The notes beneath the pieces are model-generated. The model was given only the letters and a program-made list of their open reading frames with translations. It did not search any database and was not told the DNA's origin. Shown here piece after piece: positions 22,266 to 32,819 of a stretch of DNA of 64,000 nt. Both the position numbers and the translations under genes were made by a program. Positions within the stretch are counted from its first letter, which is position 1, and the number at the start of each line of letters is the position of its first letter. Origin of the DNA: Lonicera japonica (lineage: Eukaryota; Streptophyta; Magnoliopsida; Dipsacales; Caprifoliaceae); assembly GCA_021464415.1 (NCBI GenBank), contig CM038467.1, positions 25,576,011 through 25,640,010 of the forward strand, read 5' to 3'.

Positions 22266-23751
22266 CTCCATCATGAGAATGTGGGGGTCAGGCCCTTATC
22301 TGTACCTCCAAAGTATCCCAGGAGCTACGATATCAACATAGTGCTTAAAAAAGAAGTCACTGGCGTCTTCAATCTAGGACGACTTTACTAGCTCAAGCTT
22401 CTTCTCTTTAACTGTGGAAGAATAGCGAAAATAAGAGGTTAAACACTGTATAAAAAATAATAAAATAAAATGACAAATAGTGCAGAAGAACAGTGGATAA
22501 CTTACTGATGGAATCTGGTTCTAGAAACCATCGTTTAAGGTCGTGGATGCTGGGGTACCTCGAGTCGTGCTCCCAGTCCTCCCTTGAGCAAAGAAGCATC
22601 TCTTGAAACATATAACCTTGAAAGGAAGTTAAAGACGCCCTTATTCTTTTCACCACTATCTTTGGGCTAAAAAAGGGTGATGAACTCCTCTATCGTTATA
22701 TCGTGGCTTTTTGCGGAGATAGCCCTGAATATCAGCACTTGTCCTATCAAACAGAACCACATATTGGGGTTGACCTGTACTGGAGCAATGTCCATGGTCA
22801 CCAGCAGTTCCCTCACATGGTCGTCCATGGGGAACCTCAGCCTGTGCTCGAAGGCAGCTTCGTAAAAACATACATCCCCAAGCCTGTAGTAACAAGCCCT
22901 CCCCTCTTGGCCTGGAGCCCTAATTTTAATCGAGTCAACGATGGTATGCGTAAGACAGCTAGGGAGCTAAGGTACTCTGTGTACTTCTCGATGTCTCTTG
23001 TGTCGTCTAACACGTTGGGAGGAAGGCAAATTTGGGCTAGTTCTCCCTCGCTGTCCAGAATTCTGATGGACCTCACATCGGCAATAGGGTTTGAAACGTT
23101 CCCTACGGAGGAGCCCTGCTCTGTGTTGGGGTGGATCTCTTTACTTTGGTCCTGATTGGTGAAGTGCTCCATAAGTAACGCCAGATTGTGAAGAGGAAAT
23201 GATGGTGCAAAGTGAAGGATAAGCTTTATGAAATCCTCCAGGGGAACACTCGAAAACCTCTTAAATGAGTTTTTTGAAGGGGGCCTGTAAGCCAAGTTAA
23301 TAGAAAATGAAGGTGGTTATGGGGTTCTCTGAGCTCTAAGGCCCCTAGGGTTTAAAAAGAGAAGAAAAACGAAAAGTAATTTTTTTTCCTAAGGCAAGAG
23401 GGTTTATATAAGGTGTGTTGGAGAAGCTAAGCATCTTTTTAAAGCCTTAACTGTCCACTCACAGACCCACTACCGCACATTTATAAGTTCTCCAAGGAAT
23501 GCAAAACAGCCATACACGATCTCTTTGAAGGGTAACGGTCATGTCAAAGAGCTCGGGGTAATAACAACAGATCGCGGAATTAGGTCGAAGACTTCGATGT
23601 TCAATTTTTTTACTAGAGCTGGTGGAAACACCCAATCCGACCTTCTCAAACAGCTCGTACCCCACACCGTTCATCTGACTGAGCTTAGAATTCCCCTAAG
23701 GATCAGACGAGAGCTTTATCCGCACCAATCAGCTCATCTGAACTAAATGGC

Positions 23752-23766
23752 AAGGATAGGGGCAAT
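23752..23766 (+). other. Polypurine tract of the second Tat-type element
   Basis: AAGGATAGGGGCAAT directly before TGATGGTGC. It shares its GGGGCAAT end with the tract of the first element. Confidence 0.6.
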
Positions 23767-24385
23767 TGATGGTGCAAATTAGTAACCTAATTCACCTCGC
23801 CAACCACTAGCTGACACGTGGCCATCCACGTCAGCGATCAGACCTCTCATAATGAGAAGAGTTCAAGCTCGAGTACTACAGGGAGGTCGGAGTTTCTCAT
23901 GGCTCGGTGTCTGGTCTAAGAATTGGTTTTGCACAGCAAATGATGGAGCCCGAATGTCAAAGCTCTTTCGTCGAGCTCCAGAGCTCTCTGGCATAACCAC
24001 TCTGCCAGAGTGGTTGACAGAGGCATGGGCGACTGCTGCTAACTCCGTTAAATGCCGTAAAACCTCCCTCAACTTTATTAAATGCACACTAACTACATTT
24101 AATGCACCGAAATTCATAGAAAAGCAAGGTTAGACTTAATGATGATCAAGGCAAGGCTTCAGACTTGCTCTAGGAGCTCTCCCACACATTTCATCTCAGT
24201 CATATATATAGAAGAAGCATTTACTTCTCTCAACAATTGAATTCAATCAGACAACAACCAAGAACAACACTAAACAAACAGTAAGGAATGAGCAATCAAG
24301 AGAGAGATATATAGAAATACTGAGCATACGTCAGAGCTCTTGAAATAGAGAAGTTAGAACTTGTCTAGCTCATGACACTCCCATT
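23767..24385 (+). repeat. LTR of the second Tat-type element (3' LTR, end uncertain)
   Basis: Begins TGATGGTGCAAATTAG after a polypurine tract. A G-box-containing near-palindrome CTGACACGTGG-CCAT-CCACGTCAG lies at 23811-23834, and a TATA run 'catatatatagaag' at about 24200-24214. The end is not determined, because a truncated Athila LTR starts at about 24406 and no second copy exists for comparison. A CA end near 24371-24383 is plausible. Confidence 0.6.
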
Positions 24386-24405
24386 GTAATATTGTGAGGA
24401 TAGAC

Positions 24406-25693
24406 GCTTACATAATTCTTTAGTGATGTCATTGCTTACATCACTTGTATTATGTGAGAATAAATGTGAGCCTTTAGATCATGGTTGGTGGGATTGAATA
24501 TAGACCATTGGATGTATTTTGCAACTATTATATATACATCCCCACCCCATTCCATTAAGGAGACATAAAGAGAATTGGAGAGTGATAAATCTTCTTGTAA
24601 TAAAGAGAGAAAAATATAGTGAAATATTCTTCTTCTTCTTATATTCTCAAAAACTTGTAATAGACTCATTTCATATCTATTAATACAAGTGTTTTGTTGA
24701 TTCTCATTCATTATTATTATTATGTATTCATCTATGGAGGGGTGAATCACCTAGCCAAGGCTAGGGGTAAGTTTGTTTTAAAAGGAAAACATGGTCAAGT
24801 TTTCAATTCTTTAAAAGCTCCGTGCCTAGTATTATTAAATTATTATGCTTCTCATCTATTAATAATAGTCCATAATATTTGATGGCTTAAAACACCATAA
24901 ATATTATGGAACCTCCATCTTAATCTCTTTTGCCTCCTTATGCCATGTATATGGAGTTCTTTGGTGATTAATGGACATGTTTAGTACATAAATAATACAT
25001 AGAATATTCATGCCATGTATGATTAGTACTAGTTAAATCATTTATATACAAACAAAGTATTTCAAGTAAGCATATATTATTTTACAATCACCATTATAAA
25101 TGGATGGCTATGCTTTTTATATAAAATTATAGAGTTTTATTTCAAATATGGTCACATCTTATGGTTAAGTGTAAAGTAAGGTTTTATTTTCCCTTGTCAC
25201 CTACAACACTTAAACATACTTTGTGCCTATATTTGAGAACTCTCTAATTGCTTATTTGTCTCCTTAAATGTGGTATTTGTCTTCCCTCATAAGGTAGCCT
25301 AGTAAAATTGGATTGGTTGTATTTCCTTGAAATCTTTTACCGCCAACATCTAGACTTCTAAATGAAAAGTAAAATATGCAACACAATAAGGAGAATGAAT
25401 GAGCTGAATTGGATTCATAAACCATGATTCCCAATAAATAACAAATAAACCCCCAAAGCCTTCGCTTTCCTTTAAAACAAGAATATTCTTATAACTTTAA
25501 GTTTTGTTTTACACATTTCTCCGTAAAGCAATTCATAACAATTTTAATTAATCAATAATTACTATATAAACACGTGATCTACAAAAGCTTTAGTCCCCTC
25601 CCTGTGGTTCGACACTCGGACTTTCATAAGTCTATATTATAACTTGACCGCCTACACTTGGGTGTATACGATTGCACTATTTCACGCGCGTCA
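24406..25693 (+). repeat. 5' LTR of the Athila-type element, 5'-truncated
   Basis: Matches the 3' LTR from 'gcttacataattctttag' onward and ends TTCACGCGCGTCA just before the PBS. TATA-like 'tattatatatacatccccaccc' is near 24525-24545 and 'aataaa' near 24598. The first ~400 bp present in the 3' LTR (29522-29922) are absent. The antisense 104-residue frame at 24436-24750 recurs in the other LTR only because the LTRs are copies. Confidence 0.85.
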
Positions 25694-25699
25694 AGTTTT

Positions 25700-25717
25700 T
25701 GGCACCGTTGCCAGGGA
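25700..25717 (+). other. Primer-binding site (tRNA-Asp type)
   Basis: TGGCACCGTTGCCAGGGA, six bases after the LTR end. It differs by only two positions from the TGGCGCCGTTGCCGGGGA typical of Athila elements. Confidence 0.85.
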
Positions 25718-25908
25718 GGGCAACGAAAGTCGATCACGGGTTTAGTTCATATTTGGTTGTCTTGTTCTAATTCAGTGACTTCCTTTTCTTGTACACATTC
25801 TTTGGTACATGATTCATTGGTTAAGAAATACCAAAGGACGTGTAGAAAGAGATCCATTTCCCGATTCGTTTTTCTATAATCTTTTTAAAACAGAAATAGA
25901 AGTTACAA

Positions 25909-27408
25909 TGGATCACCATGAGGAAGCACGAGGAGGAAATGGTGGAAATCATTTTGACGTACAAGTTCAGCCCATTCAGGAACCACCAATCGCAACCATG
26001 AGAGATTATCTCTAACCACCAAGGAGCGCCACTTCATCATGTATTGTTCTTCCGCCAACAGCAAACCGTTTTGCTGTCAAACCAGGAATGATACCACTTT
26101 TGCCAAGATTTCATGGAATGGAGTCAGAAAATCGATACTTACACCTCAAGGAATTCGAAGAAGTGTGCTCCACTTTTTATGACCCTAATGTGACTGAAGA
26201 GATGGTAAGACTCTAACTTTTTCCATTCTCATTAAAAGACAAAGCAAAAACTTGGCTGAATGCACAAAGGCCACGTTCCATTACAACCTGGAAAGCTTTA
26301 CAAACTGAATTTTTGAAGAAATTTTTCCCCGTTCATAAAACAAACGCTCTAAGGCGTTAAATCTCAAATTTTGCACCCAAAGAGCTCATAAATGCTTGCC
26401 CCCATCATGGATATAAAAATTGGAACTTGGTTAGTTTCTTCTACAATCACTCACTCCTGAAATGAGAAAATTTGTAGAAATGATGTGTAATGGCACATTT
26501 CTAAGTAAAAATCCCGATGAGGCATTTGATTTCTTTGATTATATAGCTGAAAGTAACCAAACATGGGATACTTATAATTTTTCTGAAAGAAACAATATGC
26601 CTAATCGGGGTGGTTACCATCAATTAAAGGAGAGTGACGATTTGGCAACACGAGTCACCCAATTGACCAAAAAATTTGAGGCTTTAGAATTTTCAAAACC
26701 AAGAGAAGTCAATTTGATGGAAGAAGAAACTATGTGTAGCATATGTGATATGATAAGACACCTAACAGAAAAATGTCCTACCATACCAACAATTAAGCAA
26801 GTTTTGCTTGATCTGACCCAAGTGAACATGATGAATAATTACAAAAGGCTGCAAAATTCTCCATATTCGAAAACTTACAATAGTGAGTGGAGGAATCACC
26901 CGAATTTTTGTTGGGGTAATTCAAATACTCAAACCAATCAACCTTCGAATTTTCAAAAATCTCAATCATCATATGTTCCCCCACCAAAAAGAAATGTGGA
27001 AGACATGCTCACACAATTTATTCAAAAATGCGATCAAAATTTTCAAAAGTTTGATCAACATATTCAAAGGTGTGAGCAATACTTCCAAAGCAATGATCGT
27101 TCCATAAATGATATGAGGAATTTTTTTTATCAAAAATGGCTCCTAATTTTTTAAACCAAGAGAAGGGAAAGTTTCCAGCCCAACCTCTTGCGAATCCTCA
27201 TGGGCAAACAATGATGATTGAAGAGGGAACTTCTTCACAAGATATGTTGGAGCACGTGAAATCTATCACCACTCTTCGAGGTGGAAAAATGGTTGATAAA
27301 ACTATTCATCCTAAGGCCCAAAAGCCAAAAGAAGTAGTTCAATCAAAAGAAGCTGAGGTGGTAGACAAAGAAGTCAAAAAGAATGATGAGGAAGTAATGG
27401 AAAAATAG
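25909..27408 (+). pseudogene. Athila gag
   Basis: Starts MDHHEEARGGNGGNHFDVQV at about 25909. The capsid core follows with LPRFHGMESENRYLHLKEFE and AKTWLNAQRPRSITTWKAL. Then 26462-27154 encodes the C-terminal gag, including a C..C..H..C-like CSICDMIRHLTEKCP and the Athila-typical YNSEWRNHPNFCWGN. A coiled, Gln-rich tail (IQKCDQNFQKFDQHIQRCEQ) follows. 27136-27408 continues in a shifted frame with SITTLRGGK. Stops at about 26013, 26213 and 26358 and a frameshift near 27140 break the frame. Gag would form the particle; the CCHC-like motif binds RNA. Confidence 0.8.
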
Positions 27409-27509
27409 GACATTGAAAAAATCAAAGAAAGTGTGAAAATTCCTTTTCCTCAAAGGCTACAGCAATCCTTAAAACCAAATCAAAATGCTGAAATTTTGGA
27501 AGTTTTAAA

Positions 27510-28340
27510 TAAGTAAAAATTAACATTCCATTGCTCGATGCGGTCAAACAAATTCCTTCTTACGAAATTTTTTTGAAAGACATGTGTACCACGAAAAGAA
27601 GGTTGAATGTCAAAAAGAAAGCTTTTATGGCCGAACAAGTAAGCTCAATTTTGCAAAATACAAGAATTCTTAAATACAAGGACCCCGGTTATCCAACGAT
27701 TTTATGTATGATAGGAAACTGTCGAATTAAACGAGCTTTACTTGATTTAGGAGAAAGTGTGAATGTTCTTCCATTTTCAGTCTATGAACAATTGGGTTTG
27801 GGAGAGTTAAAGCCTACCAAAGTTACAATTTAATTAACGGATAGGTCCGTTAAGGTTCCAAGGGATATTGTGGAAAATGTACTTGTGCAGGTTGACAAGT
27901 TCTTCTTCTTAGTTGATTTCATTGTCATTGATACACAACATGTTGTGAACCCCGCTAATCAAATTCCTGTTATTTTAGGAAGACCATTTCTTGCAACATC
28001 AAATGTTATAATCAATTGCAAAAATGGTATTGTTAAATTAACATTTGAAAATATGACTCTTGAGCTAAATGTGTTTTCATTAAGTAAGCAAGCAAGTGAT
28101 TTTGAAGATGAAGATGAACACGTTAACATGATAGAGTCATTGGTTGATGAACACTTTGAGTATAGTTTTGAATTGGAACCATTGGGAGATATTCTAACCA
28201 CTCCCAAGGAACCCGATAATTGTATACAAGTGTGTTCTTTGAGTGAAAAACAGGTTCCACAAAAGGAAGGTGAATCAGAACCATCAAAATCAATCGAAGG
28301 TAGAATGGACATTTTTTTTAACACAAGAAGCCATCCTTAA
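27510..28340 (+). pseudogene. Athila aspartic protease region
   Basis: 27531-27833 ends with CRIKRALLDLGESVNVLPFS, the retropepsin active-site region (D-L-G in place of the usual D-[TSG]-A/G). After a stop at 27831, 27870-28340 continues ENVLVQVDKFFFLVDFIVID and PVILGRPFLATSNVII, the second half of the fold, then an acidic tail. The frame then ends (28340) in an A-rich stretch instead of entering RT. Processing of gag-pol would be its role; the stop and altered active site suggest it is inactive. Confidence 0.8.
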
Positions 28341-29509
28341 AAAAAAGAAAAAAATGAGGTCCTAAGGATTGGAAAATGCCTCTCAAAGATCAATTGCTCA
28401 AAGCATTGGGGACAATGCTCACTTCAAGTTGGGGGGGTAAGGAAATGAAAATTTTCATTTTAAACTTTTGTTTAAGTTTGATTATTTTCCATGTTTAGAC
28501 CCAATTTTTTTTTTGAAATCATGATAAGGCCTAATATCCATGTTTAAAATTTCAGCTCATGTTCATGTTTTGATCTTGGCATTATAACTCTTGATTAGGA
28601 TAGGCAACCAAGTGTTATCTCTTAATAACTATCTTTAATTAGGCTTACGTTCCTTCAAGTTGTCTCTCACACTAAAAATGCACATTTGATTTAAAATTGA
28701 ACTTTTGTCATAACAAATTGAGTTGTTTTTATCTTAGAAAGAAGCTTTGTTTTCAAGAAAATAAAGAAATAACTCATCTTACAAGAAAGAATTTCTCTTA
28801 AATAAGCTTAACAGATAAAACTCTTGGAAAAGGCTTTGTATCTAAACTGGACTTAATGTTTCACTTGGTAAATTAATTAGCCTATTTTTTTTTTATACTT
28901 GGAATAGTTGGAAAAGGCTGCCTTATGAATTAGAGTGAAGCCACCTTGAGAAAAGCAAAGTAGCTTCAAAGGCTCACAAAAAAATATATAGAAGGAAAAG
29001 GCTACCTATTCTCTTGTATACAAAAGAAATCCAAGAACCAATAAAAAAAATACAAAAAAAAGAGAGAGAGAAAGGACTGAGCTTATGTGTTTTGTAAAAA
29101 GAGATGTTTCTTCACTTGAAAACTTTGCTTCTTTCCAAAAGGATAATCAAAACACTTTCTTGACATGTTAAAAGTTCTTTTAAATCAAAAATCACACACA
29201 CAAGGAAGACAACATTTGGAGCTTATTTCTAAATTCATATAGATGTTTTGAGATTTTGTTTGATTGCCATGCATTCTAAAGAGGCGTTTGAAATGCTAAA
29301 TTATGGCTTGCACAATAGAATTGAAAGTAAACATGAATATTATGCAATATCATGATTTAAATGTTTGTAGGTATCATCTCTGAAAACCTTCACGAGAAGG
29401 CCACTCGTCCTCTTTAGGAACTTTGAGGTTTAAAGGCACGATGCGTTTAGCCAAATGCATCATTTTTATTGGTATATTGTTTAGACTTGCTAAGGAACTA
29501 GCAAGAAGT
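28341..29509 (+). other. 3' untranslated region of the Athila-type element
   Basis: No pol or env-like frame. An 'attggggacaatgctcact' phrase and a PPT-like 'aagttggggggg' occur at 28403-28437, as is usual downstream of coding sequence in Athila elements. Repeated 'gaaaaggct' phrases occur at 28827-29010. The deletion that removed pol must have one end near 28340. Confidence 0.6.
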
Positions 29510-29521
29510 AAGTTGGGGGTG
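29510..29521 (+). other. Polypurine tract of the Athila-type element
   Basis: AAGTTGGGGGTG immediately before TGATAAGCGC, the start of the 3' LTR. This is the typical Athila junction. Confidence 0.85.
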
Positions 29522-30420
29522 TGATAAGCGCACTATATTGAATATGAGAGTACGCTTTTCTAAGCATTATAGTGCTCTTATATGGCTAAACACACTAATT
29601 AAATCTCAAATTACGACTTGTTAGTTCATAGCAAATTAATGTGCTAACAAATTATTGCAAAACATTTTTTTTGTCATTGAAAAGGGCTCATTCAAAGGTT
29701 CAAAGAAGAATGGCAAGGATTACGTTATTGATGCGGACGAGGCTACATGGGCTTAAACCAATTGGAATAATTTGGAAGCATTATTTTAAGTAGTTTTAAT
29801 TATAAGAATTTATTTTTTTATTTTGTTTTAAAATTAGTATTTTTGACTAGTATTTGATAATGTCATTGCTTACATCATGTATTAATGATGTCATTGCTTA
29901 CATCATGCATCGATGATGTCATCGCTTACATAATTCTTTAGTGATGTCATCGCTTACATCACTTGTATTATGTGAGAATAAATGTGAGCCCTTAGATCAT
30001 GGTTGGTGGGATTGAATATAGACCATTGGATATATTTTGCAACTATTATATATACATCCCCACCCCATTCCATTAAGAAGACATGAAGAGAATTGGAGAG
30101 TGATAAATCTTCTTGTAATAAAGAGAGAAAAATAGAGTGAAATATTCTTCTTCTTCTTATATTCTCAATCACTTGTAATAGACTCATTTCATATCTATTA
30201 ATACAAGTGTTTTGTTGATTCTCCTTCATTATTATTATGTATTCATCTATGGAGGGGTGAATCACCTAGCCAAGGCTAGGGGTAAGTTTGTTTTAAAAGG
30301 AAAACATGGTCAAGTTTTCAATTCTTTAAAAGCTTTGTTCCTAGTATTGTTAAATAATTATGCTTCTCATCTATTAATAATAGTCCATAATATTTGATGG
30401 CTTAAAACACCATAAATATT
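29522..30420 (+). repeat. 3' LTR of the Athila-type element, 3'-truncated
   Basis: Starts TGATAAGCGCACTATATTG. From 29922 it matches the 5' LTR until 'aaaacaccataaatatt' (about 30420), then the match stops. 30422-30498 is a second, partial copy of 30119-30196 (agagagaaaaatagagtga...), so the break is followed by a local duplication. Confidence 0.85.
29857..29968. repeat. Four ~28-bp tandem repeats in the Athila LTR
   Basis: Four consecutive units of the form 'atgatgtcattgcttacatca' plus 7 bases (about 29857, 29885, 29913 and 29941). The inverted LTR copy at 30515-31059 has one unit fewer. They lie upstream of the LTR TATA box, so they could be promoter repeats; this is inference. Confidence 0.8.
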
Positions 30421-30514
30421 GTGAGAGAAAAATAGAGTGAGATATTCTTCTTCTTCTTCTTCTTATATTCTCAATCACTTGTAATAGACTCATATGTGAT
30501 ATAATAGGACACCC

Positions 30515-31059
30515 GATTCTCTTCATGTCTCCTTAATGGAATGGGGTGGGGATGTATATATAGTAGTTGCAAAATACATCCAACGGTCTACATTCAATCC
30601 CATCAACCACGATCTAAGGGCTTACATTTATTCTCACATAATACAAGTGATGTAAGCGATGGCATCACTAAAGAATTATGTAAGCGATGACATCATCGAT
30701 GCATGATGTAAGCAATGACATTATCAAATACTAGTCAAAAATACTAATTTTAAAACAAAATAAAAAAATAAATTCTTATAATTAAAACTACTTAAAATAA
30801 TGCTTTCAAATTATTCCAATTGGTTTAAGCCCATGTAGCCTCGTCCGCATCAATAATGTAATCCTTGCCATTCTTCTTTGAACCTTTGAATGAGCCCTTT
30901 TAAATGACAAAAAAAACGTCTTGCAATAATTTGTTAGCACATTAATTTGCTATGAACCAACAAGTCGTAATTTGAGATTTAATTAGTGTGTTTAGCCATA
31001 TAAGAGCACTATAATGCATAGAAAAGTGTATTCTCATATTCAATATAGTGCGCTTATCA
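30515..31059 (-). repeat. Inverted partial LTR of the Athila family
   Basis: Reverse complement of about 29522-30096: it starts with the complement of 'agacatgaagagaat' and ends at 31059 with GCGCTTATCA, the exact complement of the LTR start. It lacks one 28-bp unit. With the 3' LTR it forms a large inverted repeat with arms of ~545-575 bp and a ~420-bp centre. Confidence 0.9.
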
Positions 31060-31774
31060 ATAGAATAACTAGATAGTATGTTATGAGTTTGTAATAGTCA
31101 TTCGATTACTCTCAATACAAAGCAAACCGAGCTCCTAGCTATATTCTATAAGAGTAGGACTAACCCATATTTTCATATAAGGCCAACCTCCTATATATAT
31201 CTTTGACTTTCTAAGCTTATTATATTTATTACGTTAATCATTTGACCCAGTCATTTAAATGTGTGGTCTAAATTACCCTTCTAGTTTTACACACCAACGC
31301 TGATATTTTTCAGTATTTTAATGATGTAAATTTTAAGGAATTTAGTTATGTAATAAAAAATAATAATATCGTTTTAGTTGTTATATATCTTTGGACGATC
31401 AAGAAGAGTTGTAGCACATATGTTAATTCATTTTAAAAAAGCCTATTTTGCTTTTGATATATAGCATTCTTCATGCAATAATATTTAGTTGTTTATTTAT
31501 TTTTAAAATGTGTATATTATAAACTAAATTGCAGCTTTAATTATTTTTAAAGAAAGTAAATGTTTTAAAACATCTGCACATCGTACAGATTACACACTTG
31601 TGTATATATATATTACATAATAGTAAAATGGAGGAAGTTTCTCGATAATTGCACATTTATTATGGCATTAATTAATTTTAATATTATGATAATTACTATA
31701 GCTATATATTTTTAACAACTTTATACACATTATACATGTAACTTTTACACACATTGTTCATTCTGTAAAGTCTA
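31060..31774. other. AT-rich spacer
   Basis: No coding frame, RNA or transposon end recognised. Confidence 0.5.
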
Positions 31775-32265
31775 TATTTTGGTTGGCTTTATTTATTTGA
31801 CAAAAACACGTTTGCTTGTAAGTTGTTTGAGTCGTTCGAGATTATATCTGAAGAATTACAAGCAAGCCAAGTTACCAAAGCGATGCACTGAAGGATTACA
31901 TTGAGATATATACGGTGAGCATTGGAATTTGAATTTAATTTCTTAGGTGGTATTTTTAGAAAAACCTTTTGGGTCGAATTAAATTTTTTTAATTTTTTAT
32001 TAGTGTTTTTCCCGCATCTGTAATGTTTCGGCTAACCGAATTTATAAGAAAACTCTTGAATTATATTTCTAATATGTTCCTAGAGTTGTTCCGAAAATTT
32101 AGATCCAATTGGAGATCAAACAAATTTAATACACGAAAAAACAAAAATAAAAATAAAAGAAAAATTAATTTAAAAAGAAAAGATTTAATTAAATATTATA
32201 ATAATAATAAAGTTTATTTAAAAGGAAAGAAAAGTGAAAGGTTTCCATTTAAAGACAAACCCACG
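31775..32265 (+). repeat. Left LTR-like repeat of the copia remnant
   Basis: Similar in order to 34841-35310, with frequent substitutions. Followed by about 500 bp of non-coding sequence up to gag. The 81-residue frame at 32023-32268 is Lys/Asn low-complexity and not a gene. Confidence 0.5.
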
Positions 32266-32819
32266 TGACCATGTTTTAATGTGTGGTTGTCTTTAATTTC
32301 CACCATGCCATGTGTTAATTAATGGGTGGTTGTCTTTTAAATTTGTACCAAAGTTAAATGGTGGACCCGTACAAGTTTCCTTAACTTGGACCGGTCCGGC
32401 GCAAGTCTTGGGTGCGGAATTGAAATTCTAATTTCGGATCGGTACAAATTTTTGGTTTGGACCAGTCTGACATTTATTTATGGAAAGTGATTTTTTATTG
32501 CAAAATTTTTGTTTTTAATTATTTTTAATGTTTTTCTAAAGCAAGTTGATCTTCATATTTTTATAGAAATAGACCTATAGGGTAAGGGATTTTGACACAC
32601 CTTTTACACACTTTTAATATATGTTTTGAGAGAGTTTTTTTACGCTTTAGAGAGAGATTAAAACCTCAAAACATAAAATCACCTTAGGGTTTTTTATTCA
32701 TGTAAAAGCAAGCGTTCTTCTTATAAAGAACAAATTAGATCCCAAAGTGCGTGTGATTCGCAAACGGAGTTGAAGAACGGTGTGATATCGTGACGGGTGA
32801 TTTATTCATACTGGAAAGC

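Larger units (their letters stand above)
20517..23295 (-). pseudogene. Antisense extra gene of the second Tat-type element (PF04195-like), split by a solo LTR
   Basis: Minus strand, start MAYRPPSKNSFKRFSSVP at 23295. After about 150 residues, a frameshift near 22860 passes into FEHRLRFPMDDHVRELLVTM and NPNMWFCLIGQVLIFRAI, the 'fLp..D.hvr.lL...giapvQl.pN.W'-type region of putative gypsy-type transposon proteins. A donor GTAAGT near 22507 and an acceptor near 22416 bound an intron. The next exon starts KEKKLELVKSS, is interrupted by the LTR at 21034-22265, resumes EDLPSLDVLLPLKRNDPKLK and ends at a GTAAGT donor (20785 downward). A last exon (20700 downward, after acceptor CAG) is Lys/Pro-rich. 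Several stops (for example near 20940 and 20860) show decay. A TATATAA lies upstream at about 23405-23411. Confidence 0.65.
20500..24385 (+). mobile_element. 3' part of a second Tat-type gypsy element
   Basis: Plus orientation. Present are an antisense extra gene (23295-20517, minus strand), a polypurine tract (23752-23766) and an LTR-like stretch starting TGATGGTG at 23767. The order antisense gene, PPT, LTR is the same as at the left end of the 3941-19089 element in mirror image. gag-pol and the 5' LTR are missing, so this is a truncated remnant. The left edge near 20500 and the right edge near 24385 are approximate. A solo LTR is nested at 21034-22265. Confidence 0.65.
24406..30420 (+). 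mobile_element. Athila-type gypsy element lacking RT, RNase H and integrase
   Basis: Plus orientation. 5' LTR 24406-25693 (its first ~400 bp missing), tRNA-Asp-type PBS 25700-25717, gag about 25900-27500, protease 27500-28340, long untranslated region, PPT 29510-29521 and 3' LTR from 29522 (truncated at its 3' end near 30420). LTR parts in common (24406-24895 against 29925-30420) are nearly identical. Directly after the protease comes 3' non-coding sequence; no RT, RNase H or integrase motif appears in any frame between 28340 and 29522. The element is a deletion derivative that would depend on pol from elsewhere. Confidence 0.85.

Noticed and set aside
21181..22338. Alternative LTR limits TGTTGCC...CAACA
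   Set aside because: No matching target duplication (ACCAT versus TAGTG), and the right limit would fall inside coding text of the antisense exon. The limits 21034-22265 have perfect CCTCC on both sides.
24436..24750. 104-residue minus-strand ORF that recurs at 29954-30265 (103 residues)
   Set aside because: Both lie in the two LTR copies of the Athila-type element and antisense to its promoter. Recurrence comes from LTR duplication; no domain or codon pattern supports a gene.
25700..25717. tRNA-like sequences at primer sites (also 36175, 63162 and 18358)
   Set aside because: These are short complements to tRNA 3' ends, not tRNA genes; no cloverleaf surrounds them.
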